A DNA stretch of 64,000 nucleotides, taken from Nemania diffusa (taxonomy: Eukaryota; Ascomycota; Sordariomycetes; Xylariales; Xylariaceae). Shown here in pieces: positions 1 through 11,992 of this stretch. A program made the position numbers and the translations under genes. Numbering within the stretch: the first letter of the stretch is position 1; each line of letters opens with the position of its first letter. The notes under the pieces were generated by a model. The model did not search any database, was not told the DNA's origin, and saw nothing but the letters and a program-made list of their open reading frames with translations. The stretch is taken from NCBI GenBank assembly GCA_038501195.1, contig JBBPUQ010000004.1:4912001-4976000 (forward strand). Reading direction: 5' to 3'.

Positions 1-1622
1 TGACCAGTCTGCACGTAAAATGTACTCGCCGGTAGCTACAACCTGGGGGATCAATGCGTCAACTGGTAGGAGCCCAAGAGCAGCCTTTGTGATCGAAATA
101 TCAAATTCGCCATTGGAGCTGGCTGAGACGGTATCGGAGACGAATCGAATAGGAACTAGGCGGCATTTAGCTGCGGAAGAATAGTCGTGCCAGTATACCC
201 TTAGATATCGAACGCCAAGATTTTGCAGTCGGCTCAGCACCATCGATTTGTTCGACAGGCTGGCTGGCGATAGCTTGGCAACTTGACTTAGTTGCGAGAA
301 GCTCGGTGGCGTCGTCGTCGTTTCGAGACCATAGAGTTTCTTGGGGTTAAAGAACAGGATGTCTTGCACGAGCTGTACTGCTTGTTTCTCTGATATGTCT
401 CCTGACCTCACAAGCTCGGCGAGTACCTGATAATAGTAATTGCAAGTCCGGTAAGCAAGGAGCCACGTTTAGGGCATAGTAGGTGGTATGAATGACTCAC
501 TGTCTTGAAGACGGACTTCATTTGCACGGTAGCGAGTAAGTATGTTTCCGGGAAATAGTGACCGTCGGTGCTCCACAGTATCTTATTCCACGGACATAGC
601 TCTAAGATCTGTAGAACCACTCCTTCCTGCCCTCGTCGGCTGAGTTGCGGGAAAACAAGACCAATGTCTGCGTACACGTTCGGGTACACTGTAGCCAGGT
701 ACCCTGCTTCCCTAGTCCACGGATAACTCGCGTGGAGGAGTACAATTGGCACTCGGGGGTAGTCTCGGATGAAAGGCTGCAGGTGTGATGGCGATGCTCG
801 GGATAAGGTAATATCGTTGTCACCGAGGCCGGTGTGGAATTGCAGGGGTTTGGGTATACCGGAGGTTTGGGTAATCGCTTGGGCGGTCAAATGAATGAAC
901 AAATGGTTCAGGGGACGATGGGATAGCCGCTGGAAAGGTCGGCTGTTATCTAGATGCCGGCTTACAAGTTGCTCAAAACAGTCGACTACATCATTCTGGT
1001 CGTTATCTGCATCCCAGGAAAGGATGTCCAAGCCTCCTCGATAGCAGATGATTGACTTGAATCCGGCAACTTCGGGATCGGCAAGACATCTTTGAATCTC
1101 TTGCGTGAACCTAGAACTGACGGCTTGAAGCATCTTCCTCACCTCGGCGTTGGAAACGTCTACCTTGGAAACCGGAAGGCATTGGAGAATAAAATCGGCA
1201 GCGAGTGTTTCAATACGGACTATGCGCTTGCATTTGCCCGTGATGAACTCATCGTGCGAGGAACACTTAATGAGTTCATTGGGGTTGCCGAGCCCGTCGT
1301 CTACAAGAATGGTGTCGATGCCACGTAGGCATTCGCGAATCCACTCGCCATAGTTTGTACCACGCTGTTCCTTTAACTTGGACTCGACTGCTCCCCAGCT
1401 ATCATCGCAGCCTAAGATTTCAGCTAATTGTTTGACAGCTCGGATGTGAGCGAAGCTGTATTGACAGTCGCCGTGTGATTCTGGGCCAGCTTCGGTTGTT
1501 ATACCTAGTAGTTCGTGGTTCTGGCTGCTTTTTAAGTCGAGCAGCGGATGTCCATGATGATCAATGATTGGGGTATTATCCACGACAGAATCGAGGAGTG
1601 TAAGCGTGATTGGAGTGGTCAT
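1..1622 (-). CDS. FluG-like amidohydrolase-glutamine synthetase fusion (3' end cut by window edge)
   Basis: Spliced reading: exon 1 1622-501, intron 500-427 (74 bp, GTGAGT...CAG, phase 0), exon 2 426-1 and beyond. The start is an ATG. Residues 1 to about 390 form an amidohydrolase_2 domain with an early metal-type HxH (IIDHHGHPLL), the H of LLHASYPW and the STDGHYFPE strand. Exon 2 continues into a segment reading RYLRVYWHDYSSAAKCR, which resembles the start of a type I glutamine-synthetase-like domain. This order (amidohydrolase, then GS-I-like) is that of FluG, needed for a diffusible conidiation signal in Aspergillus, and of many uncharacterised fungal paralogues. Whether this copy is the FluG orthologue or a metabolic paralogue (for example a gamma-glutamyl-type ligase) cannot be decided without the C-terminal half. 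The ORF ends before the edge only because of the intron; the coding frame is open to base 1. Confidence 0.85.
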
Positions 1623-2149
1623 GGCTGCACTGGTTTGCTGAGGTTGAGCGACGAGGGGTTGTCTACTAGAGATGGTTAACCCGGGTGAAAAAGAATGAAC
1701 GGGTGAAGTATGTTCTTAGGTCAACCATCTATAGAAAGCAAGTAATGAAGGCGTGTAATGAAGCGGTCGTGAGATCGTTTACGACAGAATCACCATGAAG
1801 GCAGACGACATTCATTATTGGTTGTCTGACCGGTTGTAAGTGTACCTAGGGTACACATTTAGGTACCTGGTACTTAAGTAATATATAAGTTATTACAGCG
1901 GCGTTGCAAACCATCGCTGTACTGTGTGAATAATGAGCTCTAGCCATAAATCTTACTGTCTTTCTAGCTGCAAGCTAGGTACATACATTAATCGGAACCC
2001 CACGCCGCCCGTTGGCTACCGCGCTGCTGTAGGTAGCCGTACCAGCGTAAGCAAGATGCGTGGGGGTGGAGAGACAATGTGCTAGGGAGGGATAGATCAC
2101 AAAATGTAGACCTAGTACTTTGAACGAAGGACTAGATACGAGGGGCCTG
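1623..2149. other. Intergenic, upstream of the FluG-like gene
   Basis: No credible coding sequence. It contains short direct and inverted copies of a taggtac-type motif around 1838-1880 and a C-rich stretch leading into the repeat element that starts at 2150. The promoter of the FluG-like gene must lie here, but no specific site is recognisable. Confidence 0.5.
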
Positions 2150-2915
2150 ACAACCCGACCAGTACCCCCCTACCCCCACATACCTACAGTGCTAAAAAAC
2201 AGCCAATAGAAAATAAGAGAGCCGCCCCATCCGACCACTACTAGTAAAATTGAAATATTTTTTATTAAATAGTTAATCGATTAATAATCGATAAATAATT
2301 AAATATTAATTAATTAATATTTAATAAATAAAAAACTTTTATATTATTTATTATTTTAATATTAATATTAAAAAAATATTTAATATATATATAATATAAT
2401 ATTTGTTAATTAATAGTTAATCGATTAATAATTGATTAATATTTAATTAATAATTAATATTTTTTTTTATTTTTTTATTTTTTTTTTTTTTAAAAAAAAA
2501 ATACTTTTATATATTTATTTATTAATTATTAATTAATTATTAATTAATTATTAATTAATTATTATTTATATATAAATTTTACTATGTTAAAAATATTTTA
2601 TTATAATCGATTAATAATTAATTACTATTTAATTAATAATTAATATTTTTTTTTATTTTTTATTTTTTATTTTGTTTTTAAAAAAATATTTTTATATATA
2701 TATTTATTCATTATTAATTAATTGTTAATCGATTATTATTTATATATAAATTTTGCTTAAGTTAAAAATATTTTACTGCAATCGATTAATAATCGATTAT
2801 TTTATTTTTAAACTATCCGACCAGTACTAGTGTTTTAGCGCTGTTGATTGCATCCACTTCCTTGACCTGATTTGGGTGTTGGTGTGTTGATCAAGGGGGG
2901 GTACTGGTCAGGTTG
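2150..2915. mobile_element. AT-rich element with 21-bp terminal inverted repeats (decayed MITE/DNA transposon-like)
   Basis: The left terminus at 2150-2170 begins acaacccgaccagtaccccc. The reverse complement of 2895-2915 matches it at 20 of 21 positions. Inside these ends a 17-bp direct repeat (starting atccgacca) at 2229-2245 and 2815-2831, one mismatch, brackets a 569-bp core (2246-2814) that is almost only A and T. The core contains two related copies of a roughly 185-bp unit (about 2418-2605 and 2607-2785), each with atcgattaataat near its start and a ttaaaaatattttact-type end. There is no coding capacity. Inverted ends plus an AT-saturated repeated core fit a transposon remnant altered by RIP-like C-to-T mutation, or an AT-rich insertion nested in a MITE. 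No clear target-site duplication was found outside the inverted ends. Confidence 0.55.
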
Positions 2916-3140
2916 TGTGGGTACACCTAGATACTCGGCACCGCTTGATGGGTCTTCCTTGTCCATCCATCCACTCAACTTCGGCACCGTGAGTTGAAAA
3001 GTGGAATAACGGGGCCGCTCGTGTGTGGCTTATGCAACTGTGCGAGCGGCCCCGCTATTCCACTTTTTAAGTTGGCGTGCCGAATGGAAGGGATTCTAGT
3101 TTTAAGTACAGGTGCCGAGCCCGCACCCAAAATACCTAGG
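2916..3140. repeat. Long near-perfect hairpin (40-bp arms) in a small inverted-repeat element
   Basis: 2982-3021 and 3043-3082 are near-complementary arms of 40 bp separated by 21 bp. Both contain aagtggaata followed by cggggccgctcg in the arm orientation. A shorter outer pair, ctcggcacc near 2936 and ggtgccgag near 3111, nests around it. It abuts the preceding AT-rich element. Small size, nested inverted repeats and lack of coding sequence suggest a foldback/MITE-type element. Confidence 0.55.
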
Positions 3141-3379
3141 ATACACAGATATCTACCTACAGTGCAGTCGGCGCCTCTCATGGGTAGGGATGCTGTCTCA
3201 AGTTTTCTGGGAATCTTTCGATAATTCCAGTAGGTATGTACGACCTTATTGCTCTAACTATGATAACAAATAATAAATATGCGTCTATTGGTTAAGTAGT
3301 TACCTCTCAAGCTGCCAGAATCAGGTGGGCAATGGCACATTCATTGATTCTCATCCATCACATCACCTAAGCTACCTGG

Positions 3380-5250
3380 TCACTTTGCCTCATTAGTACC
3401 CTCTCGGTCAATCTCAACTAACGGGCCTTTGTAGGTGTTCTTTGCCCACAGTAGGTAGTATACGATGTTCAATGTCACAATGACTGTGGTGGCCAAAAAA
3501 GCCCAGTTCATGGTCTGGGGCGTGACATCGCGGCTCGCGGGCCAGAAGCTGAAAAAGAGAACGTAGACAAGATAAACGCATGTGAATGCATTGTTGGCAA
3601 CGCCGAGGATACCGCGGAGTCGCCAAGGACCCCAGACGAGGGTTGAGTTGGCCGTGTTGGCGAGCGCGTCAGCCGGTCCCGCCGCCGTTTCTTGAATACC
3701 TCCAGTTAGGCGGCGGTACAACAGCAACGACGAAGGCACCAGATACGACCCGAACAGACCGGCGATAGAGACCGAGATTACGCCGTTAAACGCGGTATTA
3801 TCGCCGATGTTGATAAGTGACAGGGCTGCAGCGATGACTACGGTGACGAGTACGGCATTGGCTGGGATTTTAGTACGTGGACTGGTCTTCTTTAGAAATC
3901 GCCAGCCTGGAATGGCTTGGTCGCGTGCCAACGCGAAATACACACGCGACGTAGATGTAAGCACGCCTGTAGCCGACACAAATATCATAACTATGATAAT
4001 TGATGACATAGCTACCGCACCGGCGACGGATCCAACCGCTCTGCGGAAAATGGCCATGTACGGGAAAGCCGGGCTTTCTTCTAATGCGGCATCTAAGTCG
4101 CCCATGGAGAATAGGGTCGCTATCAGCATCGCAAACCCCAACGTCCCGTTGATAAGCAGAGTCGCCATCAAAGACCATGGTACCACGACCGGGGCATTCT
4201 GGATCTCTTCCGATAGCTATGCCACCCGGTTAGCATTTCTGTTCTTAGCGCGGGGTTTTATTTCATGTCCAGGCCGCTGTAGCAATCAAATCATGAGCGA
4301 GTTCGGACAAACTCACATGCATGGCGGCATCACCACCGACAAAGGCGAAGACGTTTCCCAATATGCCGATAGAAAAAGATAAGCCCTGGGTCTGCCACCC
4401 ACCCGCGTTCATCCAGTTGTCAAAAACCTCTCCCGGGCTCGCGTGATCGCTTAAGAAAACTAGCGGAAATATAATGCCGAAAAAGCCGAGGATATGGATG
4501 ACGAACGCAAAGCCTTCGAACTTCGCAAAAAGAGACGGAAAGGCAGTATTAATTCCATAGATGAGCAGAAGTACGGCCCATAGAATTAAAGTGGCGTGCC
4601 AGTTTTGCATATGCTCCCCGTAACTTGGATTCGTTAAGGCCGCTAGGCTTAGTATCATACTGCCTGTCAATAGACCTGTCGAGGCTATAGCTGCTTGCCA
4701 CCCAGTCAAGGTTAGCCAACCCGTGACGTAGCTCAGCGCCTTCTGGTAAGACGGCGGTGCTAACATTGACACCCAGTGGTACTGTCCCCCCGAGGTGGGC
4801 GCCATAGAAACCATCTCGGATAGGGTAATCATAAGCGAGAGCATGCCTGCCCAGACGAGAATATATCCGTAGATGATACCCGATGGCCCGCCACTTGAAA
4901 TAACACGGAATTAGTATGGAGGGTACGAGAAGAGAGCCGGGACGAGAACAGAGGAGAACAGAGGAGAACATACTTCAGCAGTCCAGATAAGAACACACTA
5001 TTTACTAAGTCAGTCTTGGCACAACGTGGACGCTTTCGAGAAAATGTTTTGCGTACAATAAAGAACCCTCCCACGTAATGAGTACAGTACAGCTGAATCC
5101 AAGACTGGTGATGAAGCTAAAACGTCTTTGAAGGACGGGCTTTTTGCCTAGGCGTGCTAAGGTGGCATCGTCGCCCGACTCGGGGCCGGACACGATAGCG
5201 GTAACAGAACAATTCTGCAATCCACTGCTAGACAGATCTTTGACGTCCAT
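3380..5250 (-). CDS. APC-superfamily amino acid/choline-type permease
   Basis: Five-part reading: exon 1 5250-5057, exon 2 4997-4974 (only 24 nt), exon 3 4893-4317, exon 4 4216-3380; introns 59, 80 and 100 bp with GT/AG ends, all phases consistent, giving 543 residues. Splicing restores the family landmarks LITWEGSLFVF, LNGGPSGIIYGYILVWAG, APTSGGQYHWV and a late SEEIQNAPVVVPWSLM, as in fungal choline/GABA/uga4-type permeases with 12 membrane segments. It is a plasma- or vacuolar-membrane importer of a small cationic or amino compound; the exact substrate is not readable. The reading frame upstream of 5250 stays open to 5634, but it is not permease-like, so the ATG at 5250 is preferred. The N-terminus, about 40 residues before the first helix, is normal for the family. 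Confidence 0.85.
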
Positions 5251-6176
5251 GGTGAGGGCGACGGGAGGGTTGAACGATACCGATAAACGAGACAGTGTGG
5301 TTTGAAAATGTGGGTTGAAGATGTAGTTAAAGGCAGTTAAACAACGTGTATTGGTAAAAATATTAACTGAATACCATAGCAAAGCCATGAGCGACAGCTC
5401 AGGGGTGCATTTCAAATCCAAAGTCGTAATATCAATATAGGGGGGTTTGGTAAAAAGGTCGACCTCACTGTGCAGGTAAGGGATACACAAGATCGCCACA
5501 CGCCGGTTGTGGCATGTACTCCAATCCCTGTGGCACAGAAACAGCATCGATACCACCTGTTGGTCGCGTACGTGCATACTCACTTGCTTCTTAGTCGATA
5601 TTCCGATTCGTTGAGATAAGAAACTTCCTGCCACATGCGGAGCCTTCGCGTGCGATAGTTTGTGGTGATTCGATTCATGTTAAATGAGATAAGTCAGGCT
5701 GCAACGACAGTTTCATAAAGTGGGAGAGCTCGGTTTACCTTACCTGAAGTAGAATGTGCATGAGCTTATCAGTCTGTAAGAAAGTAGCTAGAAAGTAGCT
5801 AATTAGGTCTACTGAAACTACGATCACCACCAGCGAGTAAAACAAGCATGCGTATTGTGCTGTTAGGCATACTAAAACGGACACATCGCATTTTGGAGAC
5901 CTGGCGAATAGCCACAATAGCATTTCCAATGATTTCCTGGCTTGAGAAAAAAAATAATAAGTAGAATTTAGTGTAGAGAAGCTGCCTGTCTAGCTAATAG
6001 TCCCCAGAGGGGTCTGTTTAGAATAAATACAAATATTTTTTTCAACGTCCCACAAAGAAAGCCACACATGTGCCTACGAGTTTTACCCGCACTGTCATAA
6101 CACTATGAGTGGAATTCAACGAAGGCTCCGGCGAGTGTACCATACAAGCATCAATTTCTGTGTAGTGATTATTAAA
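5251..6176. other. Intergenic between rhodopsin-family gene and permease
   Basis: Both neighbours run leftwards, so this holds the 3' UTR of one and the promoter of the other. Open frames at 5251-5634 and 5735-5929 show no family resemblance and are treated as noise. Confidence 0.45.
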
Positions 6177-7404
6177 TTATCGGTTACTCGACTGACAATC
6201 CACCGAAGAGCTGGTGATCTCAGTCAAAACCATGATGCCCGAAACATCTCTATCTTGCGCAGCGTGCCCTTCATCCGAGCTATCCAGTACTTCTACTTGG
6301 ACTATATCGAGATCTATGCTTTCCAAAAATGGTTTCAAGTAAGGGAAACAGGCGGTGATTATGCTCACTACAGAAATGACCTGCATGAGTAGTATGGGTA
6401 GCCAACGTGAGAAAGTCGGGTCGTATTTCGAATAAGTACTCTTGTATATGACTAGCTGGGCGATATCTGCTGCTACGACCCTTCGCGACCGTCAACATGA
6501 ATGGCTGTAGAGTGTGTGCTGTGCCTGCGCGAATAAGGGTCGGGATAGGGGCGATACGAAACCACGGTACTTACAGAAGTCGGGTAGAGAAAGCTGCTAA
6601 TATGACAGCTCGTACAGTCCAGGATACCTGAATGTTCCAGAAAATCAGGACGTATAGGAAGACAAACCCCAGCTCGGATACGATGTTGCCGATGACCACA
6701 TAAGTCCAGAGAGCGCTCTTTGAAGATGATTAGTGTAATGCTTCTTGATTAGTTCAAGATTTGAATCGTGTTACTGACAAGGTCGACGCAGTACGCGCCA
6801 TGAATATAGTCCCATGGCGTAGGAAGCGCACACTGGAATAGTGATACTAGCGTCGCTGATACGACCCATACTCCCGAGAAAGTACGAATAACCAAATTGA
6901 TGCAACGATGGGTCTGATTCGGGCTCAGCTGGTGAATAAAGTCCGAGAGGGAAGCTTGAACAAGGGCCAGACATAAGAGGAAGAGAGGGATGCTGGCATA
7001 TTGTGCCTTGCATGTGATGACACAGTCAGAAGACAGTCGATACACGGAATCAATGCAGATCTGAAGAAATACCTGAAGCACGCGGTTGACAGACTCGACA
7101 GAGAGCTTCTCGAGCGGAGATCCAAGCCCGTTGGAGGCAGCGATAGAGATGGCAATGGTCTGAAATAGGAAAACTAGCTTTGATTAGGAGTCAGAAATGT
7201 TCGAGGTGTAGAATATGGGAGTTGTAGACCGATAAGTAAGAAAGATACCTCTCCTAGACTTATCCACATGTCATCCCTTCTAAACGCCCGTGCTACGATG
7301 TACTTGGTTCCAAATCGAGCACTAAGTGTAAGCAAAGTGAAAATAAAGAATAGCCAAATAAGTATTTGGAGAGAATTGCCCTTATTTTCACCATTACTAG
7401 CCAT
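6177..7404 (-). CDS. Rhodopsin-domain (SAT4-family) seven-helix integral membrane protein
   Basis: Five exons: 7404-7249, 7177-7073, 7006-6779, 6717-6575, 6480-6177; introns 71, 66, 61 and 94 bp; 311 residues. Splicing joins open segments that separately carry hydrophobic helices: LIWLFFIFTLLTLSARFGTK, the RDDMWISLGELVFLFQ loop, QYASIPLFLLCLALVQ, a VSATLVSLFQCALPTPW helix, ALWTYVVIGNIVSELGF, VRAVILAAFSTRLLVVAA and YDPTFSRWLPILLMQ followed by a final helix and polar tail. This order is that of the fungal rhodopsin/SAT4 family (PTH11-like integral membrane proteins), thought to be receptors or signalling proteins but mostly uncharacterised. An in-frame TTG upstream at 7446 is not used as start; 7404 is the first ATG. 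The fourth acceptor (after GCGAAG) is the least certain junction. Confidence 0.8.
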
Positions 7405-8834
7405 CCTGGATCGTGGGGTCAGGAAAGAGGGGGAGGAGACTGGCAATTAGGCGGAGCTGCTAGCGTATAAGTATGGAGGATGCAGGGTCAAGATGTTCTG
7501 GATGTGGGAATAATGAAATACTCATTGCTTGAAAACAGTGGCATTATCAACAAGACCTATACAGAGAAGATACTAGGCCATAGGTGTTCGTGAGGATTGA
7601 GGAAACGTACGAAGTGCTCGGGTGTAGTAGATAGCCTAAATCCCCCATCAAGATCGAGTAAGCATTCATTCCTCCCTAATTCGAGAACTGTGGTGCTAAA
7701 CACGACGTAAATTGGTGCGACGTCAACACGGGTGATGAGTGAGATAGGATAACAGAAAGCGGAATGCAGGTACAGCCACCAACGAGATTAATCTTCTCGG
7801 CCCACACCCACCAGTGAGAATAAGGTGATAGCAATATGCACTACCTGCGTTAAGTGAGTACCAAGAAGTACCATACATTGCCACCAGAAGGGTAATTGAT
7901 GATTGACCCAATCAAGTTCTTGATCGCGTGTTTCTACCTGCCTACCTTGTCTTTGCCGTTGGGAGAATACTTTCCCCTGAGTCCGGCTGAGTCCTAGAGC
8001 TTCTCCTCATATCAGCTTAGCAATGTAGAAAAGGCGTGTAACAGAGACCCTCTGGCGGTGGAGTCCGACCCGTCGGTCATGCACTAATAGTACTGTTGAG
8101 TAGATGAATATGTGCTATTTGGGAAGCATAGACTAGCAAAGATGCTTAGTATTCTCAAGGTTTTAGGACTTAATATTAGGCAAGTGTCGTCCCTCTGCTT
8201 CTGGCTGGTTGGCAACTTCGTCATTCTCCAATGAAGAGTTCTTGGACGCCAATATTCAGGACCTGAATCTCATTGGAGCTCAATATGAGAATTCTTGAAG
8301 ATATATGTAGATCTGAGGACTCTGAGCTCTTTTTGGCTGAGAAGGAGATGCCGGACTTACTTATTCCAAGCGAGGCTCAAGTGCAAAGTGTACGTACAGG
8401 CTGGCATTTTAAAATGATATAGACTCAGAGCTAATTAATTAATCTTACTTTGCGTCTCCCCTTACGACCCCTTAAGCCCCCGGACCTGGCCGCGGGCGTA
8501 CAGTCGGAACCTCCTTTTGGTGGCGGCGTAGAGCCTACGCTGCTAGGATGATGAGTGTCGTAAACGGAAGGCCGTTAGAGGCGGGATTCTAGAAAAACAG
8601 AGCCTCATTTAGCGAGCAGGGATTCGAAGACAATCTATGTAAGTCTTCTCTCGGAACAATCTACAAAGGGCGGGATCGAGTGATTTAGCGAGTAGGATAA
8701 ATCTGGGTGCTATCATATCTTGATTGGACTATGGGCTGTATACCTAGGTACATATCGTGGCGTAGGAACCGCGAGAGGATTGGCTACCTATTACCCCGAG
8801 CTGCAACAAAATGGTAGTATACACGTATATGTGC
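7405..8834. other. Intergenic 1.4 kb
   Basis: Separates two leftward genes. A short + strand frame around 8200-8400 (reading SNEEFLDANIQDLNLIGAQ in one frame and MRILEDICRSEDSELFLAEK in another) has a coding-like look and may be a scrap of a decayed gene, but it is too short to name. Nothing else supported. Confidence 0.35.
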
Positions 8835-11800
8835 TTATGTGTATGGCGCGGAACGCGGCCTAAATGTGAGGGCGCTACAAACCCTGTGGATTAGAGGAAA
8901 TCTCACATGATTCTCAAATTCGTCCCAATTGAAAACGAACAATCCTCGCAAATCGGGATCTTTGAAGAGCTTGCAATCAGCCTTGTGACCTTTCTCGTTC
9001 CAGCCAGCTACTTGGCAGGCCTTGTTACACTCACATTAGCATCGAAGTAAACATAGTAAGAGATGATTTTCAATGGCGGGCTTACCTTATCACAATACCA
9101 GAAAGACAAGCATTTGCCGCACCGTTGTAGGGCGGTTCCCTTCTTACCGCACGCGTGACACATTCTAATACCGTCAGGCTCTGGCGAGAACTGTTGGAAC
9201 TGGTCGCTCAATGCTAGCAACTTGTGCAGTGACAGTGGGAAGATCTATATGACATCGCGTTCGGTTAGCGAATCTGGATCAAGCTTGATTGGAAATTACT
9301 GTAATACCTGAATCATCCGAGGATCCTCGTGACGGATGCCGACCTCAGAGGTCATAAATTGGTGACACTCTGCGTAGAGAATAGCGACTGTGTATCCCTT
9401 TTGAACTTGCGCAGGAGCTAGCTCCCTGCCTCGTTCGTCAGTATAGAAGAACAGCGGAATTATTGTACCATCAACGTCCTTGATTTGCATCTGCAGGCGA
9501 ATAAATCTGGTGAAATCCACAATCTCGCCTAAAAAGCACCAATGGCGCCGTGGTCGGTAAGATCCCGTGTTGCTCCTCTTATAGAACTCCAGGTTGATCT
9601 CGTTCTCGCCGGGGAGGTCAATGAACCCGGGGAAGGTCGCGCGGCGCCGCAGAATCCCCAGGCCATTTTGCTTCTCCCTCCGCCAAAGCCAGTCTTCGAA
9701 GTCGCTCGGTTCAAGCCCTTGCGGCACTTCATCCACTTTCGTCTTCCACTTCATCGAGACTCCGCATAGCTCGTACTTCGAGGGGTCTTGTGCTAGAGCT
9801 TCGTGCTTGATAGCTTGCGGGTCGTCATCGCCAACGGTCGTCTTCCAAACAGACGTCGCCTTCTCCGCGAAGATGCGTCCTCTTGCCAAGTCGCTATTGG
9901 CGATAGCGAGCTGAGCGGCATTAACAAAGACCTGTGCGAAACCAACGTCCTCTCTTCCTTGATCGCGATAGAGATGTACCTGTTGATCAAAGTAGCGGAG
10001 GGTCCGGAGAGGAGACACCAAAACCCCCTCTATGCCGAGTTGGTCAATGACACAATCCAAGCGGTGAATCTCCTCCAATCTCCTGTCACTTTCCCGGCTC
10101 TGCTCTGGCGGTAAGGAGCAGAGACGGCACAAACATACAAAGCCGAACTTTTCCCGAAGAGCCTCCTCCCGAGCTTTGCGGTTCTTGAGAGGGGCTAGGT
10201 ATGTTATCGTGATCTCTTCGCCTTTGTCGATATCTCTCAAAGCATGCACTGTGTGTCGTTTGATCTTCTCGTTCCAGCTTTTCTGTGCGTTATTATCACA
10301 GGCATGGTTAATGCGGCATGCTTCTAGGAAGATTGCCCCTACATCTCTGGCGGCTTCAGCAGGTAAGGAGTTTGTTTTGAAGATCCCGAGATACTGGCTA
10401 GCAGCATCCTCATATGGGTGGATATTGTGCATAGATAGGAAAGCTCGCTGCTGGTGTTCGCTAAGAGAAGCGACCTGCTGGTAGATGGAGATCTGTAGCT
10501 GTTCGCTATTCATCCAATTGCCAGCTATTGAAATGATGGGCTCTTCGGAAAGAATTCGTGTGCCCTTGCGAATCTTTTCGATTGCCACGAGACCCTTTCC
10601 TTTCCCCGGCACATCCTGCAAGGCGCACATTCCTGCCCCTTCTAAGTTCCCACGATTCTCATTTGCAATGGAAATTGCCGTGGCGAACTGAGACGAAAGT
10701 CCTGCCTCGTCCTGGTTGTAGTCAATCGTTATCATGCTAGATATGGCTTCAGGCAGCAGGCCGAGCAATCCGAATACTTTGTCATGGGGGAGAGTACACT
10801 CTGCAGACTCCGCCAAGCGGCACAAATCGACCAGAGCCGTGCCCTTCAGCCCGTCTTCCTTACTAGACCAGACTATCGACTTCTGCCACTGCTCAATCAA
10901 GCTCAGTCGTTGCATAAACGGCGGAAGTGGAGGCTTTGAGGAAGAAATCATCTCCATGCAGTCCGGAACTTTGTTGTCGATGATACTAGCAAGCGTTAGA
11001 AGCGCCCGAAGAGACAAGCTTGAATTGCCCATGTGAACAGTCGAACGAAGCGGGCTGACGGCTAGTTCCTGAATTATCCATAGGCGAGTCCAGTACGGAT
11101 TCCTAGCGAGAGCAAAAAGCGCCGCAGCCATAACATCGCGAAAACGCGGTATGCCTTCTTCCTCGTCATCTGCATCTGAATCGGGCTGCCATTCGTTGTC
11201 AAAGTATAAGATATCCTTTGAGAAATGGAAGTCCTCTAGCTCTTCATAGCTGTGATCGGACTCCCATGTCTTCACGTCGTGCCCTAAAGCTGCTTCCAAT
11301 GTTTGCCTGCCGTAGGTCTCCAGAATTGTGCTGCTAAGGCGTAGTCTACCAAACATAAAGTCGACGTAAGAATGCTGCCCTGTACCGCTCATTTCATCTT
11401 CACCGAGCCATACAGTTACTGCTAGCGACTGGTTGAATATATCTCTTATTCTCATGACGTGAGCATTGCGCTCGTCGGCATCGTTCTGATTGATGCAAAC
11501 GGCGTCGACCCAGATCTTGTCCACGAAGGAGGACCGAAGGCATTTCAAAGCAGCGGCCAAGTTTTTCCCAACAGTAACGGGCATCCCATTCATTGCGATT
11601 GTTTCCGTGTCTTCTGGGCTCCCCCACATGTAACTGATTGCTGTGTAGTCGCCCCATGTGAACCTGGCAATGCTGCGGGACGTGCCTGAGGATGTTGACC
11701 CTGATTCAGGCTCAAACCGTTTGCACCAGGCGTCGTCAACTTGGCTCCTGCTCCATTGCGTAGAACTTTCGGTGCGAAATGTTGTATACTCTGGCTTGAA

Positions 11801-11992
11801 GTCATCCAAAGATACGTGCTCAAGTACGAGGCGCAAGGGGTCGAGACCTGGACCTAGAATGCGATCTAGGCGGCTGTTCAAGTCATGGGGTGTTGAGGGA
11901 GGCTCAAAGGACAAAACTCGAATCTCGTTGCGACAAGCGTCGAGAGGCTTATATGGAATGCGTTGCAAACGAGAGTCTGAGGCTGGATCCAT
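8835..11992 (-). CDS. HET-SET-MYND fusion protein
   Basis: Exons 11992-9308, 9244-9086, 9020-8835; introns 63 and 65 bp; about 1009 residues. Residues ~115-420 are a HET domain: YTAISYMWGSPED, WVDAVCINQNDADERN and NPYWTRLWIIQEL are its three signature blocks. Residues ~455-625 are a SET domain of SMYD-like layout: DVPGKGKGLVA, the NHACDNN substrate/cofactor loop, GEEITITY, then post-SET cysteines CLCRLC. Residues ~923-964 form a MYND zinc finger (MCHACGKK, RCGKC, FWYCDKAC, HKADC), complete only after splicing. HET domains act in fungal non-self recognition and cell death; SET-MYND proteins are lysine methyltransferases. Standalone SET-MYND proteins in fungi have the same C-terminal half, so the HET half appears to be an added module. 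The first exon is 2.7 kb and uninterrupted across the HET-SET junction, which argues against two merged gene models. The last ~20 residues are uncertain. Confidence 0.8.

Noticed and set aside
5251..5634. N-terminal extension of the permease
   Set aside because: The frame is open but has no permease character; the family N-terminus fits the ATG at 5250.
7405..7446. Longer start for the rhodopsin-family protein
   Set aside because: The upstream start is TTG; the first ATG is at 7404.
8198..8400. Small gene with two short coding-like frames
   Set aside because: Frames are under 50 codons, in different registers, and match nothing I recognise.
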